The position numbers were made by a program, and so were the translations under genes. DNA of 64,000 nucleotides, taken from assembly GCF_000819725.1 (NCBI RefSeq), contig NZ_CDDH01000069.1, positions 1 through 64,000 on the forward strand, in the 5' to 3' direction. This document shows, in pieces, positions 29,388 to 38,160 of this stretch. Numbering within the stretch: position 1 is the stretch's first letter; every line of letters starts with the position of its first letter. Below the pieces are notes generated by a model. The model was not told the origin of the DNA. It searched no databases and was given only the letters and a program-made list of their open reading frames with translations. Source of the stretch: Aeromonas australiensis (lineage in GTDB: Bacteria; Pseudomonadota; Gammaproteobacteria; Enterobacterales; Aeromonadaceae).

Positions 29388-29846
29388 CTATTTCGGCTGC
29401 TGTTCGGCCCCCGACAGCTCGATCTGCACATTCACCCCTTCGCTCTTGAGCTTGGTGGCGATGGCGTTGAGGTCGGTGCCCGGTTTGGCCTCCAACAGGG
29501 CGATACCGCCACTGCTCTGTTTGAAAATCAGGCCGTGGCGAGTCGCTAGTGTTCTGGCGCTGGCATCGTCCGCTTCCACCAGCAGGGTGCCGCTTACAGT
29601 CAGCTCCGGGCTGGCTGCCCCTTGCATCAACACATCGCCGCGACGCAGAGTCTGCTGTGGCGCCTTGCCGTCAAGAGAGCGGGCGACCCGCTTCTTGCTG
29701 CCGTTGTCGGGAATGAGGTAGGTCTGGCCGTTCACCTCTATGGTGCTGTACTGCTTGCCATCCATGGTGACGGACTCCTGGGCGCAGAGCTGTCCCGAGA
29801 GGGGGGCCAGCAGGGTTGCCAGAAGCAAGGTAACAGGTTTGTTCAT
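29388..29846 (-). CDS. Dedicated chaperone of the serine protease (ORF2-like)
   Basis: A 152-residue secreted protein with a typical signal peptide (MNKPVTLLLATLLAPLSGQLCAQ). It follows the protease gene after 18 bp. In Aeromonas sobria the protease ASP is followed by a gene for a 152-residue protein, ORF2, which acts as an external chaperone in the periplasm and is needed for maturation and secretion. Length, order and signal peptide all agree, so I assign that role. The C-terminal half (SARTLATRHGLIFKQSSGGI) resembles an inhibitor_I9/propeptide-like fold by eye, which is inference. Confidence 0.82.
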   Translation of the reverse strand: MNKPVTLLLATLLAPLSGQLCAQESVTMDGKQYSTIEVNGQTYLIPDNGSKKRVARSLDGKAPQQTLRRGDVLMQGAASPELTVSGTLLVEADDASARTLATRHGLIFKQSSGGIALLEAKPGTDLNAIATKLKSEGVNVQIELSGAEQQPK

Positions 29847-29864
29847 GGTAATACTCCTAGCGTG

Positions 29865-31742
29865 TTAGCTGCGGGTGGCATCGTGACCCAGGACCCGCAG
29901 GGACCATGAGATCAGTTTGCCCGGTTGGCGATTGTTGCGCTCGGTCAGAGTAGTGCGCTCACGGGTTTGGCGATTGAGCAGCGATACCTGGCGGGTATCG
30001 TTGGCAACGTCGGTTACCTCCAGTCGCCACTGGCCCTCGGCCGATTCACCGTAGAACTTGTGGGAGAGCATGCGCATGTCGCGCAGCCCCTTGGTACGCA
30101 CAAAACCCAGTTGCTGCTGGTCGAGGGATTGGCCCACCAGACTGTTCAACGGATTGAGCAGTATGCTGCGGGTACCGCTGGGGGAGACCAGCTCGATCAA
30201 GAGGTCGGGCAGGCGCTGATGATCCAGACTCACCATCACCTGAACCGCTTCCACTGTCAGTGGTGTCGCGATGGGGGTTGTCGAGGTGGTCGGGCTGTTG
30301 CCGATATCGGCAATGGCGGCAGATGGCTTGTCCACCGGTGTCACCTTCTGCCATGGCAGCTGGACCAGCGGGGGCAGGGGCTGGTGAGTGGCTGCCAGCT
30401 CAAGGGCCTTGTTGACGTCGATCAGACCAAAGCCGTAAGTGGGGCTGAACCACATGCCGGCGGCATTACGCTCCCACCCTTCCAGTCCCTTGACGTCACG
30501 GAGTCTGCCTGTGCTGCTGGTGTAGCTGACCATGACAGGGGGATGGGCGGCATCGACCCGGGTCGCGCTGCGCGCCAGCAGATCCCGAAAATCGCGTACT
30601 GACAGATCCGGGTAGGCGGACATCAGCAGTGCCATGGCGCCGGAGGTGCTTGGGGTGGCGGAAGAGGTGCCGTTCATCACGCCGTTATAATCGCAGCTGG
30701 CATCCAGTTGCGGATTGCCGTGCAGCCGGTTGGTGCTGGGATCATCGGTTCGGTTATAACCCATGTCGCAGCCGGGCAGATCCGTGGTCACCATGGCGGG
30801 GGAGTTAGTTCCGTACTCGCCGCCGGTGGCGCTCAGGAAGACGTTGCTGCCGACGCTGGAATAGGAGGATCTGACCCCGTCGGCGTTGAGGGCACTCACC
30901 ACCAGGTTCCAGAAGTTGCTGTTGGAAGGATCGAGGTTGCTGTTTTCAAATGGCAATTTGGGGCCGTTACCGCTGCGGCTCAGCACATAGCGACCTGCCG
31001 CAATTCTGTTGAAGCCGTTGCCGGCTGCCTTGATATAGGCCGCCCCTTGCGCTTTGAGGGTTTGCTGCTCAAAGAGGCGATCGAGCTGCACCTGATCGAG
31101 ATCGTTAGCTGGACGGGGATTGACCAGGCTCATGCCATAGCTCTGGTTGAACACCCTGTTATCGCGGCTGGCGGTGCTGTCTCCAAGAGCGTAGAGCCAA
31201 TCCTTTTGTAACTGCTCACTCTCGTTATCCAGCAGGTTGAATCCCTGCAACCGGGCCCGCGGGGCGATCCCCTTGGTGCCGATGGCATTGTCCACGGCGG
31301 CTATGATACCGGCGACCGAGGTGCCATGGGCCGCATCCGGATCAGTCGGGGTCGGATCATCGCTGCCGGTCACCACGTTTTTCGAACCCGGACGCACATT
31401 GTCTGCCAGATCCGGATGGGCAATGGCCAGCCCATCATCCACCACGGCGACATTGATATCCTGACCCAACACGCCGGTGCGATGAGCCCACCAGAGGTTG
31501 AGATCATTACCTGCTACCCCTGGCTTGGCACTGAAACCATCCTGGCCGCTGTTGAGCAGATACCACTGCTGATCCTGCAGGGGATTGGTGCCGGGCAGGC
31601 AGCGCTCGGTGCTGCTGCGGCCGATATCAACGCCGCTCTCCTTGCCGGTGAGCGGCGCACAACCTTCATTTGCCTGAACCAGCGCACTGGGCAGGGTCGA
31701 CAGCAGTGCTGTGATCGCCAGTGCTAACGATGTTTGCTTCAT
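29865..31742 (-). CDS. Kexin-like secreted serine protease (ASP type)
   Basis: A 625-residue extracellular subtilisin-family protease. Signal peptide of 24 residues (cleavage after LVQA). Catalytic residues are D102 (VAVVDDG), H139 (DAAHGTSVAG) and S360 (MNGTSSATPSTSGA). Minus the signal these are 78, 115 and 336, the positions known for Aeromonas sobria ASP. The C-terminal 150 residues form a P-domain (VMVSLDHQRLPDLLIELVSPSG) as in kexins. The frame is open 30 codons upstream, but ATG 31742 has the signal peptide directly behind it. ASP is a virulence factor that cleaves complement C5, prothrombin and kininogen; the gene below supplies the chaperone. Confidence 0.93.
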   Translation of the reverse strand: MKQTSLALAITALLSTLPSALVQANEGCAPLTGKESGVDIGRSSTERCLPGTNPLQDQQWYLLNSGQDGFSAKPGVAGNDLNLWWAHRTGVLGQDINVAVVDDGLAIAHPDLADNVRPGSKNVVTGSDDPTPTDPDAAHGTSVAGIIAAVDNAIGTKGIAPRARLQGFNLLDNESEQLQKDWLYALGDSTASRDNRVFNQSYGMSLVNPRPANDLDQVQLDRLFEQQTLKAQGAAYIKAAGNGFNRIAAGRYVLSRSGNGPKLPFENSNLDPSNSNFWNLVVSALNADGVRSSYSSVGSNVFLSATGGEYGTNSPAMVTTDLPGCDMGYNRTDDPSTNRLHGNPQLDASCDYNGVMNGTSSATPSTSGAMALLMSAYPDLSVRDFRDLLARSATRVDAAHPPVMVSYTSSTGRLRDVKGLEGWERNAAGMWFSPTYGFGLIDVNKALELAATHQPLPPLVQLPWQKVTPVDKPSAAIADIGNSPTTSTTPIATPLTVEAVQVMVSLDHQRLPDLLIELVSPSGTRSILLNPLNSLVGQSLDQQQLGFVRTKGLRDMRMLSHKFYGESAEGQWRLEVTDVANDTRQVSLLNRQTRERTTLTERNNRQPGKLISWSLRVLGHDATRS

Positions 31743-32127
31743 TATTTTTAAACTCCATCTTATAAGGCACCTTCCTGGGTGCGATGGAAATCTATACACG
31801 GGTGGTAGGGGTTCAAAAAGAGCCATTTTCAAAAAGCACGACCAGCTTCAAAGAAATTTGATCCGGTTTGTGGTAGGTATTCCAATGACGCTGGTTATGT
31901 GCTCTATTGAGAATTGCTCTCATTTTTTGTTACTGATCTTTTTATCTGTAATTCGCTCTCTCGTGACTCTCCTTCGCAGCAACCATCCCGATTCGGGGCC
32001 ATCCCGAGGGGAGGGCGTGCGCTCTTGAACCTGAACGACATGTGGCTGTGTGCCAACCTGAGTGTAGGTATGTGTGGGGGTATGACAGCAAGGGTGATGA
32101 AGTGGTGGTGGGCCAGCGGTTTATTGC

Positions 32128-32156
32128 TTGGCGGCGGTGGATGGCTCTGTTATGGT
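32128..32156 (+). promoter_or_regulatory. Candidate metQ promoter
   Basis: TTGGCG (32128-32133) and TATGGT (32151-32156) with a 17-bp spacer, just upstream of the MetJ-like boxes. Confidence 0.4.
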
Positions 32157-32165
32157 AACCAAAAT

Positions 32166-32189
32166 AGCCGTTTGGATGGCTAGATTGCT
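32166..32189 (+). promoter_or_regulatory. MetJ operator, three contiguous met boxes
   Basis: Three adjoining 8-mers AGCCGTTT, GGATGGCT and AGATTGCT match the met box AGACGTCT at 6, 5 and 5 of 8 positions. MetJ binds two or more tandem boxes cooperatively. The position, downstream of the promoter and 80 bp before metQ, would block transcription when S-adenosylmethionine is plentiful. Confidence 0.55.
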
Positions 32190-32267
32190 GCGATTTGAGG
32201 GACCTAATCTCTGAGAGCCATCCCGCCGCAGTCCCATAGCTTGATGCGTACCTGACAGGGAGTCCCT

Positions 32268-33143
32268 ATGCCGTTTCGTTCCTTCTTATCTTTCTTATCT
32301 TTTCCTTTTACTGCTTCCTTGCGCGCCACTGCTGGCGCCAGCACCTTTATTGCCGCGATGGCGGTCGGGAGCCTCTCTTTTTCCGTGGTTGCCGCCGATG
32401 TGCCCTTGCCGACCAAACAGGAGATTGTGATTGGTACTACGGTGGGGGATTTTGCCGACATGGTGACCGACTCCATCAAGCCGCAGCTGGAGGCCAAGGG
32501 GTACAAGGTCAAGCTGGTGGAGTTCACCGACTATGTGACCCCCAATATTGCGCTGGCTGACGGATCACTGGATGTGAACTGCTTCCAGCACAAACCTTAT
32601 CTGGAGAGTTTTGCCAAAGATCGCGGCTTGTCGCTGGCGCCCATTACTCAGGTGCCAACCGGTCCGATGGGGCTCTATTCCGGCAAGCTGGCGGCACTCG
32701 ACAAGGTGAAAGAGGGAAGCACAGTTGCTATCCCTAACGACCCCACCAATCAGGCGCGGGCGCTGTTGATGCTGCAGGATCTCGGTTGGCTCACGCTTAA
32801 GGAGGGGATAAACCCGCTCAAGGCGAGCGAATTTGATGTGGTGAACAATCCGCGTAATCTCAAACTGGTGCAGCTGGAGGCGGCGCAACTGCCCCGCTCG
32901 CGAGAGGATGTGGACTTCTCGGTGATCAACGGTAATTTTGCTGCCTCCAGCGGTATCCCGTTCAGTGAAGGACTGTTTCTGGAGCGCAGCTACGACTTCA
33001 TCAACTGGGTGGTGGTGAAAAGTGCAGATGCGGAGCAGCCGTTTGCCAAAGATGTGGCGGCAGCCTACAACTCGGCGGCTTTCAAAGCCTATGCAGCCAA
33101 GCGTTTCGTCGGCTACAAGTACCCGCAAGGGTGGCAGGGCTAA
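32268..33143 (+). CDS. metQ: MetQ-like methionine-binding protein, orphan
   Basis: A 291-residue substrate-binding protein of the NlpA/MetQ family, for D/L-methionine uptake (TVGDFADMV, LVEFTDYVTPNIALADGSLDVNCFQHKPYLE, PNDPTNQARALLML, INGNFAASSG). Two things are odd. There are no metN or metI genes beside it. The N-terminus lacks a lipobox: the hydrophobic segment ends SVVAAD without a Cys, so it would be a soluble periplasmic protein rather than a lipoprotein. The start ATG follows GGGAG. It probably shares a MetNI transporter encoded elsewhere. A terminator follows at 33181. Confidence 0.85.
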   Translation: MPFRSFLSFLSFPFTASLRATAGASTFIAAMAVGSLSFSVVAADVPLPTKQEIVIGTTVGDFADMVTDSIKPQLEAKGYKVKLVEFTDYVTPNIALADGSLDVNCFQHKPYLESFAKDRGLSLAPITQVPTGPMGLYSGKLAALDKVKEGSTVAIPNDPTNQARALLMLQDLGWLTLKEGINPLKASEFDVVNNPRNLKLVQLEAAQLPRSREDVDFSVINGNFAASSGIPFSEGLFLERSYDFINWVVVKSADAEQPFAKDVAAAYNSAAFKAYAAKRFVGYKYPQGWQG

Positions 33144-33180
33144 CGCTCCGTCAGGGTGGAACTATTCGGTAGTTGCATAA

Positions 33181-33208
33181 AAAAACGCCCCGAATTCGGG
33201 GCGTTTTT
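33181..33208. terminator. Bidirectional terminator between metQ and lapC
   Basis: Nearly perfect palindrome with stem AAAACGCCCCGAA and TTCGGGGCGTTTT, with A- and T-runs at both ends. Confidence 0.9.
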
Positions 33209-33234
33209 ATGGTATCAAGCCATCAGGGCGGGCT

Positions 33235-35085
33235 TCACTGGTTGCGATAGAAGCGATTCAGCTCGTTCATCACCTGGATCATGGCGCCCATATCAGGGGT
33301 ACCGTGCTTGATCGGGCGATAGCTGTTGCGCTCCAGTAGTTCGAAGTCACCCTGCTTGTTGAAGTGGGTGATGGTATCACCCTCATAGATGGCGAAGTCG
33401 TTCTGATCCCCGGCCAGCAGCCAGTTGCGCGGGCTGGTATCAAACAGTGAGCGACCAATGCTGTAATCCCGCGCCGGATTGCGCACCCCCAGCATCCCCT
33501 GCATCAGGGTCGGTGCCAGATCGAAATGACTGCTCGGTTGTTCCCGAACGTTACTGCTGCGCCCCGGCCAGGCCAGTACCAGCGGTACCTGCACCTGATA
33601 GGGGGAGTAGTTGCTGCCTGCGCCCCAGCTGTTGCCACGGGTATCGTTGAACTCCTGACCGTGGTTGGCGGTGATCACCACAATGGTGTTGCTATCCATC
33701 CCTTGCGCCTGCAATTTGGTCAGCATCTGCTCGAGTAACTGGTCGGTATAGAAGACCGCGTTCTTGTAGCGATTCTCCAGCTTTTGCAGGTTCTCCGGCC
33801 GATAGGCGGTCGCCGGATTGAAGTTGGCAAGCTCCGGCTGGAACGGCCCCTTCATGGTGGCGGGCAACTGGTAGTCCCCTGGACCTGAAAGATAGACCAG
33901 CGAGAACCAGGGACGCTCGGGGGGGCGCGTCTCCAGCCACTGCTGCCAGTCCGTCAGCAGTTTGCCATCGTCACTCTGTTCGGAGACAAACACCTGTTTG
34001 CGCAGACCTGCGAGGATGCTCTGGCGATACTGCTGGGCATCTTTCATCGCGCCAAACAGCCCGAACTGGTAATCCTGACGCAGCATTTCGTCGAACAGCA
34101 CCGGCGGACGTTTGTCGCTGCTGATCTCTTTGTAGTAGTGGCCGGGCAGCCCGTAGAAGAGGCTGAACATCCCCATCAGATCGTCGTTACCGCCACTCAG
34201 GTGATTGCGGAACGTCAGATGCTGATCCGCATAGCGCTGCAGATTGGGCATGTTGATGTTATTGAGCATGTCAAAACGCAGGGAGTCGACCACCACAATC
34301 AGCAGATTGTTGTGGGTCAGGGGCGCGTTGACGTTGAGCGGGCGTAGCGGATAGTGCATCCGGCTGTCGCTGTTATCACCCTGGGAGGCTGCCTGCTTCT
34401 CGTACTGTTCCAGATCCAGCCAGCCATGTTTGGCCAGGAAGGAGCGGGCCGTCATGGGGTAGGAGAGGGGGAAGTTGGCGCGCTGCATGGTGATGGGCTG
34501 ATAGAGGGTCGCGTCCGCCCAGCTGTTGACCACATGGGTCAGAATAAAGCAGATCAGCAGGGCCAGCCCGACCTGATTGCCGTACTGGCGGCGTTTGCGC
34601 TTGTTGATCTTGCGCCATACATAGGCCGACAGCAGCAGTTGCAGCAGGAAGATGGTGGGCACCGCCACGAAGATGATGCTCCAGATTGAGCCCTCTTCGG
34701 TTTGTGCCTGATCAAGCAGCAACTGCCAGACCTGACTGTTGAGGTGGAACTTGAACAGCCGGAATACCTGGGTGTCGATCAGCAGCACCACCAGCGCCAG
34801 AGTAGCGATGATGGCCGCGATAAACCGCAACGACTTCTCCCTGGGTAGCACGAAGCTGAGCGGGAAGATGGTCAACAGGTAGGTGACAAAACTCAGAAAC
34901 GAGAAGTGGCCAATCCAGCTTACAACGAGATAGATCACGCCAAGCGTGGTCGATGGCCAGCTGATGGCACCCAGATAACGGGTGGCAATCAGCATGGCCA
35001 GAATAATGTTGAAGAAGGAGAACCAATGCCCCCAGGTGATCAGGCGAGAGACATTATCACGATAGGGGTTACCGGTTTCGACCAT
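33235..35085 (-). CDS. lapC: LapC/YejM (PbgA), inner membrane LPS regulator
   Basis: A 616-residue protein with five N-terminal membrane segments (residues about 20-180) and a periplasmic sulfatase-fold domain (NNLLIVVVDSLRFDMLNN, VVITANHGQEF). In E. coli it senses lipopolysaccharide and, through LapB, controls FtsH degradation of LpxC; the periplasmic domain is not an active hydrolase. The N-terminus (GNPYRDNVSRLITWGHWFSFFN) is highly typical. It lies downstream of yejL, and yejK is divergent, the order yejK-yejL-yejM being common but with yejK reversed here. Confidence 0.94.
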   Translation of the reverse strand: MVETGNPYRDNVSRLITWGHWFSFFNIILAMLIATRYLGAISWPSTTLGVIYLVVSWIGHFSFLSFVTYLLTIFPLSFVLPREKSLRFIAAIIATLALVVLLIDTQVFRLFKFHLNSQVWQLLLDQAQTEEGSIWSIIFVAVPTIFLLQLLLSAYVWRKINKRKRRQYGNQVGLALLICFILTHVVNSWADATLYQPITMQRANFPLSYPMTARSFLAKHGWLDLEQYEKQAASQGDNSDSRMHYPLRPLNVNAPLTHNNLLIVVVDSLRFDMLNNINMPNLQRYADQHLTFRNHLSGGNDDLMGMFSLFYGLPGHYYKEISSDKRPPVLFDEMLRQDYQFGLFGAMKDAQQYRQSILAGLRKQVFVSEQSDDGKLLTDWQQWLETRPPERPWFSLVYLSGPGDYQLPATMKGPFQPELANFNPATAYRPENLQKLENRYKNAVFYTDQLLEQMLTKLQAQGMDSNTIVVITANHGQEFNDTRGNSWGAGSNYSPYQVQVPLVLAWPGRSSNVREQPSSHFDLAPTLMQGMLGVRNPARDYSIGRSLFDTSPRNWLLAGDQNDFAIYEGDTITHFNKQGDFELLERNSYRPIKHGTPDMGAMIQVMNELNRFYRNQ

Positions 35086-35132
35086 AGTGATCCATCTGCG
35101 TTGAGAAACGTCAAATCAACAGAGTCCGCGAC

Positions 35133-35360
35133 TCAGTGTGCGTCGTGGCGATTATCGACCGATGCGGTCAGGGCCTGGACAAACTTTTCAGTGATGGCCT
35201 GGCGCTGGGCCGGTGCCATACCGTTGATGATATTGGTGGTCAGATTGCCAAGCACCATAAGGCTGAGATCCACCGGCGCCTTATGCTTTTCCAGCGCGGT
35301 GATCAGGTCGTTCATCAGAGCGTCAAATTGCTCGTTATTGTACTTTGATACGATAGGCAT
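35133..35360 (-). CDS. yejL: YejL, UPF0352 family protein
   Basis: A small 75-residue protein of unknown function with the family core [23 protein letters not shown] and the end [12 protein letters not shown]. The ATG at 35360 gives the same length as E. coli YejL. An in-frame TTG eight codons upstream is less likely. It lies 47 bp before lapC and is probably cotranscribed with it. It is divergent from yejK. Confidence 0.93.
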   Translation of the reverse strand: MPIVSKYNNEQFDALMNDLITALEKHKAPVDLSLMVLGNLTTNIINGMAPAQRQAITEKFVQALTASVDNRHDAH

Positions 35361-35433
35361 AATCTTCAGTTCATCTCGGTTCAAAGCGCCTTATAATACT
35401 TCACCCTTTCGGCTAACACTATGGCTTTGTGAC

Positions 35434-36495
35434 ATGAGTCTCGATATCGACAAGATCATTCTTCACTCCTTGCGCCAGGGCGGCGATGGTCAACCCCACG
35501 CCGATACCCGCAGCCAGATCCTGCCCCCTGATGAGGCGGTACAAGGGCTGATGGCGGAACTGCATCGGATCTATAACGGCAAGGGCGGCAAGGGCTTTGG
35601 CTTCTTTGCCGACCCCGAGGCCGCCGTCGCTGAGCTGGCCGACGGTGAAGAGGCTCCCAAGCAGCCTTCACCCGCATTTCGTATCGCCCTCGAACAGCTG
35701 CTCGACGAGCAGACCGAATTCGTTCCCTTCTCGGTCACCGTGACCCAGATGCTGGTCAAGCAGCTGGTGGAGCACGCCCTCGATGAACAAGGGGTGCTGC
35801 TGTTTGCCAAATATAACTACGTCGGGGTCGATTATCTGCTGATCGCCCTGCTGGAGGGCAAGGAGAGCGTCACTGTCAGCGAAGCGCTGGAATTGCGCCA
35901 TATCCAGTATCTGGATATCGGCAAACTCAATCTGGTGGCCCGCATTGATTTGACCGAATGGAAAACGCAGGCCGATTCGCGCCGCTATATCACCTTCAGC
36001 AAGGGGCGCATTGGTCGCAAACTGGGCGACTTCTTTATGGATCTGCTGGGTGCCCGTGAGGGCATGGATGCCAAGGTACAAAATAAAGGCTTGCTGCAGG
36101 CAGTCGAAGATTATTGCGACAGTCGTCAGCTCGAACCGACCGAGCGCAATGACTATAAAAAGCAGGTCTTCAAATATTGCACCGAACAGGCCAGTGCCGG
36201 TGAAGAGATCGAAATTAAAGAGCTGTCTGCTGAGCTCTCTTCAAAAGAAGCAGGCGAAGGCGATCTCGATTTTTACAGCTTTATCGGTCAGGAGTATGAG
36301 CTGGAAGATCGCTTCCCGGCGGATCGCTCTACCCTGCGCGGGTTGACCAAGTTTGTCGGCTCAGGCGGCGGCTTGACTCTGAGCTTTGAGCAGAAGCTGC
36401 TCAACAGCCGGATTTTCTACGATCCCCAGACCGACACCCTGACCATCAAGGGGGTGCCGCCTAATCTCAAGGATCAGCTGCTGCGCCAGTCGTAG
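35434..36495 (+). CDS. yejK: Nucleoid-associated protein YejK (NdpA)
   Basis: A 353-residue nucleoid-associated protein (NA37 family). Matching patterns are LARIDLTEW-like VARIDLTEWKTQ, YITFSKGRIGRKLGDFFMDLLG and the C-terminal YDPQTDTLTIKGVPPNLKDQL. It binds DNA without much sequence specificity; the E. coli protein also interacts with topoisomerase IV. The open frame extends far upstream but the ATG at 35434 (MSLDIDKIILHSL) is the family start. Slightly longer than the E. coli protein, with an insert around residues 45-75. Confidence 0.93.
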   Translation: MSLDIDKIILHSLRQGGDGQPHADTRSQILPPDEAVQGLMAELHRIYNGKGGKGFGFFADPEAAVAELADGEEAPKQPSPAFRIALEQLLDEQTEFVPFSVTVTQMLVKQLVEHALDEQGVLLFAKYNYVGVDYLLIALLEGKESVTVSEALELRHIQYLDIGKLNLVARIDLTEWKTQADSRRYITFSKGRIGRKLGDFFMDLLGAREGMDAKVQNKGLLQAVEDYCDSRQLEPTERNDYKKQVFKYCTEQASAGEEIEIKELSAELSSKEAGEGDLDFYSFIGQEYELEDRFPADRSTLRGLTKFVGSGGGLTLSFEQKLLNSRIFYDPQTDTLTIKGVPPNLKDQLLRQS

Positions 36496-36536
36496 TCATG
36501 CTCCCGAGTGTGATCAAGTCGTCATTTCTGGCAAAA

Positions 36537-36569
36537 AGAGACTCCGCCCCGGCGGGGTCTCTTTTTTTA
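36537..36569 (+). terminator. Terminator of yejK
   Basis: Twelve-bp stem AGAGACTCCGCC (36537-36548) and GGCGGGGTCTCT (36551-36562) with one G-U pair, then T-run. Confidence 0.88.
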
Positions 36570-36635
36570 TCGCGCCAGGGCAGACCTCGAAACTGGCGCG
36601 GTACTTTGTTAACAAATCAAACAAAATAAACCACC

Positions 36636-36669
36636 TGAAAGGGTTTTCATTGGGGTGAAAACCCTTTCA
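36636..36669. promoter_or_regulatory. Perfect 14-bp inverted repeat upstream of malE
   Basis: TGAAAGGGTTTTCA, spacer TTGGGG, TGAAAACCCTTTCA. It is about 235 bp before malE, not followed by a T-run, so a protein-binding operator or cruciform is more likely than a terminator. Confidence 0.6.
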
Positions 36670-36903
36670 TTTGTGAAATTTTATTTCATTTCAGTAATTA
36701 TTATTCTGTGGTTGTCTGGAATTAAGCCGATAAATGGCCGTAATTCCCTGAAATAAGAAAATGTTTTCAAAACTTTCTGGAAGGAAATACGTAATTGCAT
36801 TTCAAAAATGCGAGTTGCGTCATGTGAGCCGTTTGCCGCTTGGGATAATATTCATCTCGCACACAATGCTCTTACAGCGCGGAACTAATACAAGGAAAGG
36901 CTC

Positions 36904-38085
36904 ATGAAAAAGAAATTGCTGTCATCCCTGATCGGTCTGGCCACTCTTGGCGTCGCTTGCTCTGCTACTGCTGCCATCGATGAAGGCCAGCTGACCATCT
37001 GGATCAACGGTGACAAGGGATACAACGGTCTGGCTGAAGTGGGTAAGAAGTTTGAAGCAGAAACCGGCATCAAGGTTACTGTGGCTCACCCGGATCAGGT
37101 TGAAGTGAAATTCCAGCAAGCCGCCGCCACTGGCAACGGCCCGGACATCTTCTTCTGGGCTCACGACCGTTACGGTGAGTGGGTCAAAGCCGGTTTGCTG
37201 GTTCCGGTCACGCCGAACGCTGCCACCAAAGGCAAATTTGAACAGCTGGCATGGGATGCCATGACTGTTGATGGCAAAACCTATGGCTACCCGGTTGCCA
37301 TGGAAGCGGTCAGCCTGATCTATAACAAAGACCTGCTGCCCGAGCCGCCGAAAACTTTCGAAGAGATCGCCAAGATTGACGAGACGCTGAAGAAAAATGG
37401 CAAGCGCGCCATCATGTGGGCTTATGACACCCCCTACTTCAGCTATCCGTTGGTGGCTGCCAACGGTGGTTACGCCTTCAAGAAAACCGCTACCGGTTAT
37501 GACGTCAAAGATACCGGCGTGAACAACGCAGGTGCCAAGATGGGCGTGGGCTACATCTCCGAGATGATCAAGTCCGGTCACCTGGAAAAAGGCATCGACT
37601 ACGGTGTGATGGACGCCAAGTTCAACAAGGGCGAAGTGGCCATGATGATCAACGGTCCCTGGGCCTGGAGCAACCTGGACAAGAGCGGCATCAAGTATGG
37701 CGTAGCGCCGCTGCCGACCCTCAATGGTCAACCGGCCAAGGCTTTCGTTGGCGTACTGGGTGCCACCATCAACGCCGCCAGCCCGAACAAGGATCTGGCC
37801 ATCGAGTTCCTGGAAAACTACCTGTTGACCGATGCCGGTCTGGCGCCGGTTAACGCCGACAAGCCGCTGGGTGCCGTTGCGCTGAAATCCTTCCAGAAGA
37901 CCCTGGAGTCCGATGCGAACATCAAGGCCACCATGCAAAATGCCCAGGCTGGCGAGCCGATGCCATCCGTGCCCGAGATGAGCCGTTTCTGGTCCTCCTT
38001 TGAAACTGCACTCAAAAACGTGACCTCCGGTCGTCAAAGTGTTGACGAAGCGCTGGATACCGCTGCCAAGCGTATCGTTCAGTAA
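36904..38085 (+). CDS. malE: Maltose/maltodextrin-binding protein MalE
   Basis: The periplasmic receptor of the maltose ABC importer. 393 residues with a Sec signal peptide (cleavage near residue 24, SATAA). The mature start [25 protein letters not shown] and [31 protein letters not shown] follow E. coli MBP, as does [27 protein letters not shown]. First gene of malEFGK, all on one strand, unlike E. coli where malK is divergent. Confidence 0.97.
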   Translation: MKKKLLSSLIGLATLGVACSATAAIDEGQLTIWINGDKGYNGLAEVGKKFEAETGIKVTVAHPDQVEVKFQQAAATGNGPDIFFWAHDRYGEWVKAGLLVPVTPNAATKGKFEQLAWDAMTVDGKTYGYPVAMEAVSLIYNKDLLPEPPKTFEEIAKIDETLKKNGKRAIMWAYDTPYFSYPLVAANGGYAFKKTATGYDVKDTGVNNAGAKMGVGYISEMIKSGHLEKGIDYGVMDAKFNKGEVAMMINGPWAWSNLDKSGIKYGVAPLPTLNGQPAKAFVGVLGATINAASPNKDLAIEFLENYLLTDAGLAPVNADKPLGAVALKSFQKTLESDANIKATMQNAQAGEPMPSVPEMSRFWSSFETALKNVTSGRQSVDEALDTAAKRIVQ

Positions 38086-38097
38086 GCTCGCATCACC

Positions 38098-38120
38098 CGG
38101 GAGGCTGTCACGGCCTCCCG
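38098..38120 (+). terminator. Hairpin between malE and malF
   Basis: Stem CGGGAGGC (38098-38105) and GCCTCCCG (38113-38120) without a T-run. Such intergenic hairpins after malE protect its mRNA and lower downstream expression, which fits the need for much more binding protein than permease. Confidence 0.7.
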
Positions 38121-38160
38121 CTCTCTCAAATCTCTCTTGGCGTTATAAAGGTTAATTGGC

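Larger units (their letters stand above)
31743..32267. other. Intergenic region between the protease gene and metQ, 525 bp
   Basis: The left part is the protease upstream region, AT-rich at 31840-31970, with no clear promoter found. The right part holds the metQ promoter and MetJ-like boxes. A possible 28-residue peptide (ATG 32097 to TAG 32183, MKWWWASGLLLGG...) with a hydrophobic core overlaps the promoter and is not supported further. Confidence 0.4.
36496..36903 (+). promoter_or_regulatory. malE control region, 408 bp
   Basis: After the yejK terminator the region is AT-rich. It holds a 14-bp perfect inverted repeat at 36636-36669, a smaller dyad GAAAA-TG-TTTTC near 36757-36768, and a candidate -10 GATAAT near 36844. 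I found no MalT box (GGGGATGAGG) and only a half CRP site (TGTGA near 36672). The RBS of malE is AAGGAAAGG. No gene is supported. Confidence 0.45.

Noticed and set aside
27104-29431. A 775-codon open frame antisense to ppsA
   Set aside because: It mirrors the GC-rich third positions of ppsA, has no domain pattern and no RBS; ppsA is certain.
32097-32183. 28-residue peptide MKWWWASGLLLGG...
   Set aside because: Overlaps the metQ promoter and MetJ-like boxes and has only a poor RBS; kept as a note, not as a gene.
36570-36903. MalT boxes upstream of malE
   Set aside because: No good match to GGGGATGAGG or its complement.
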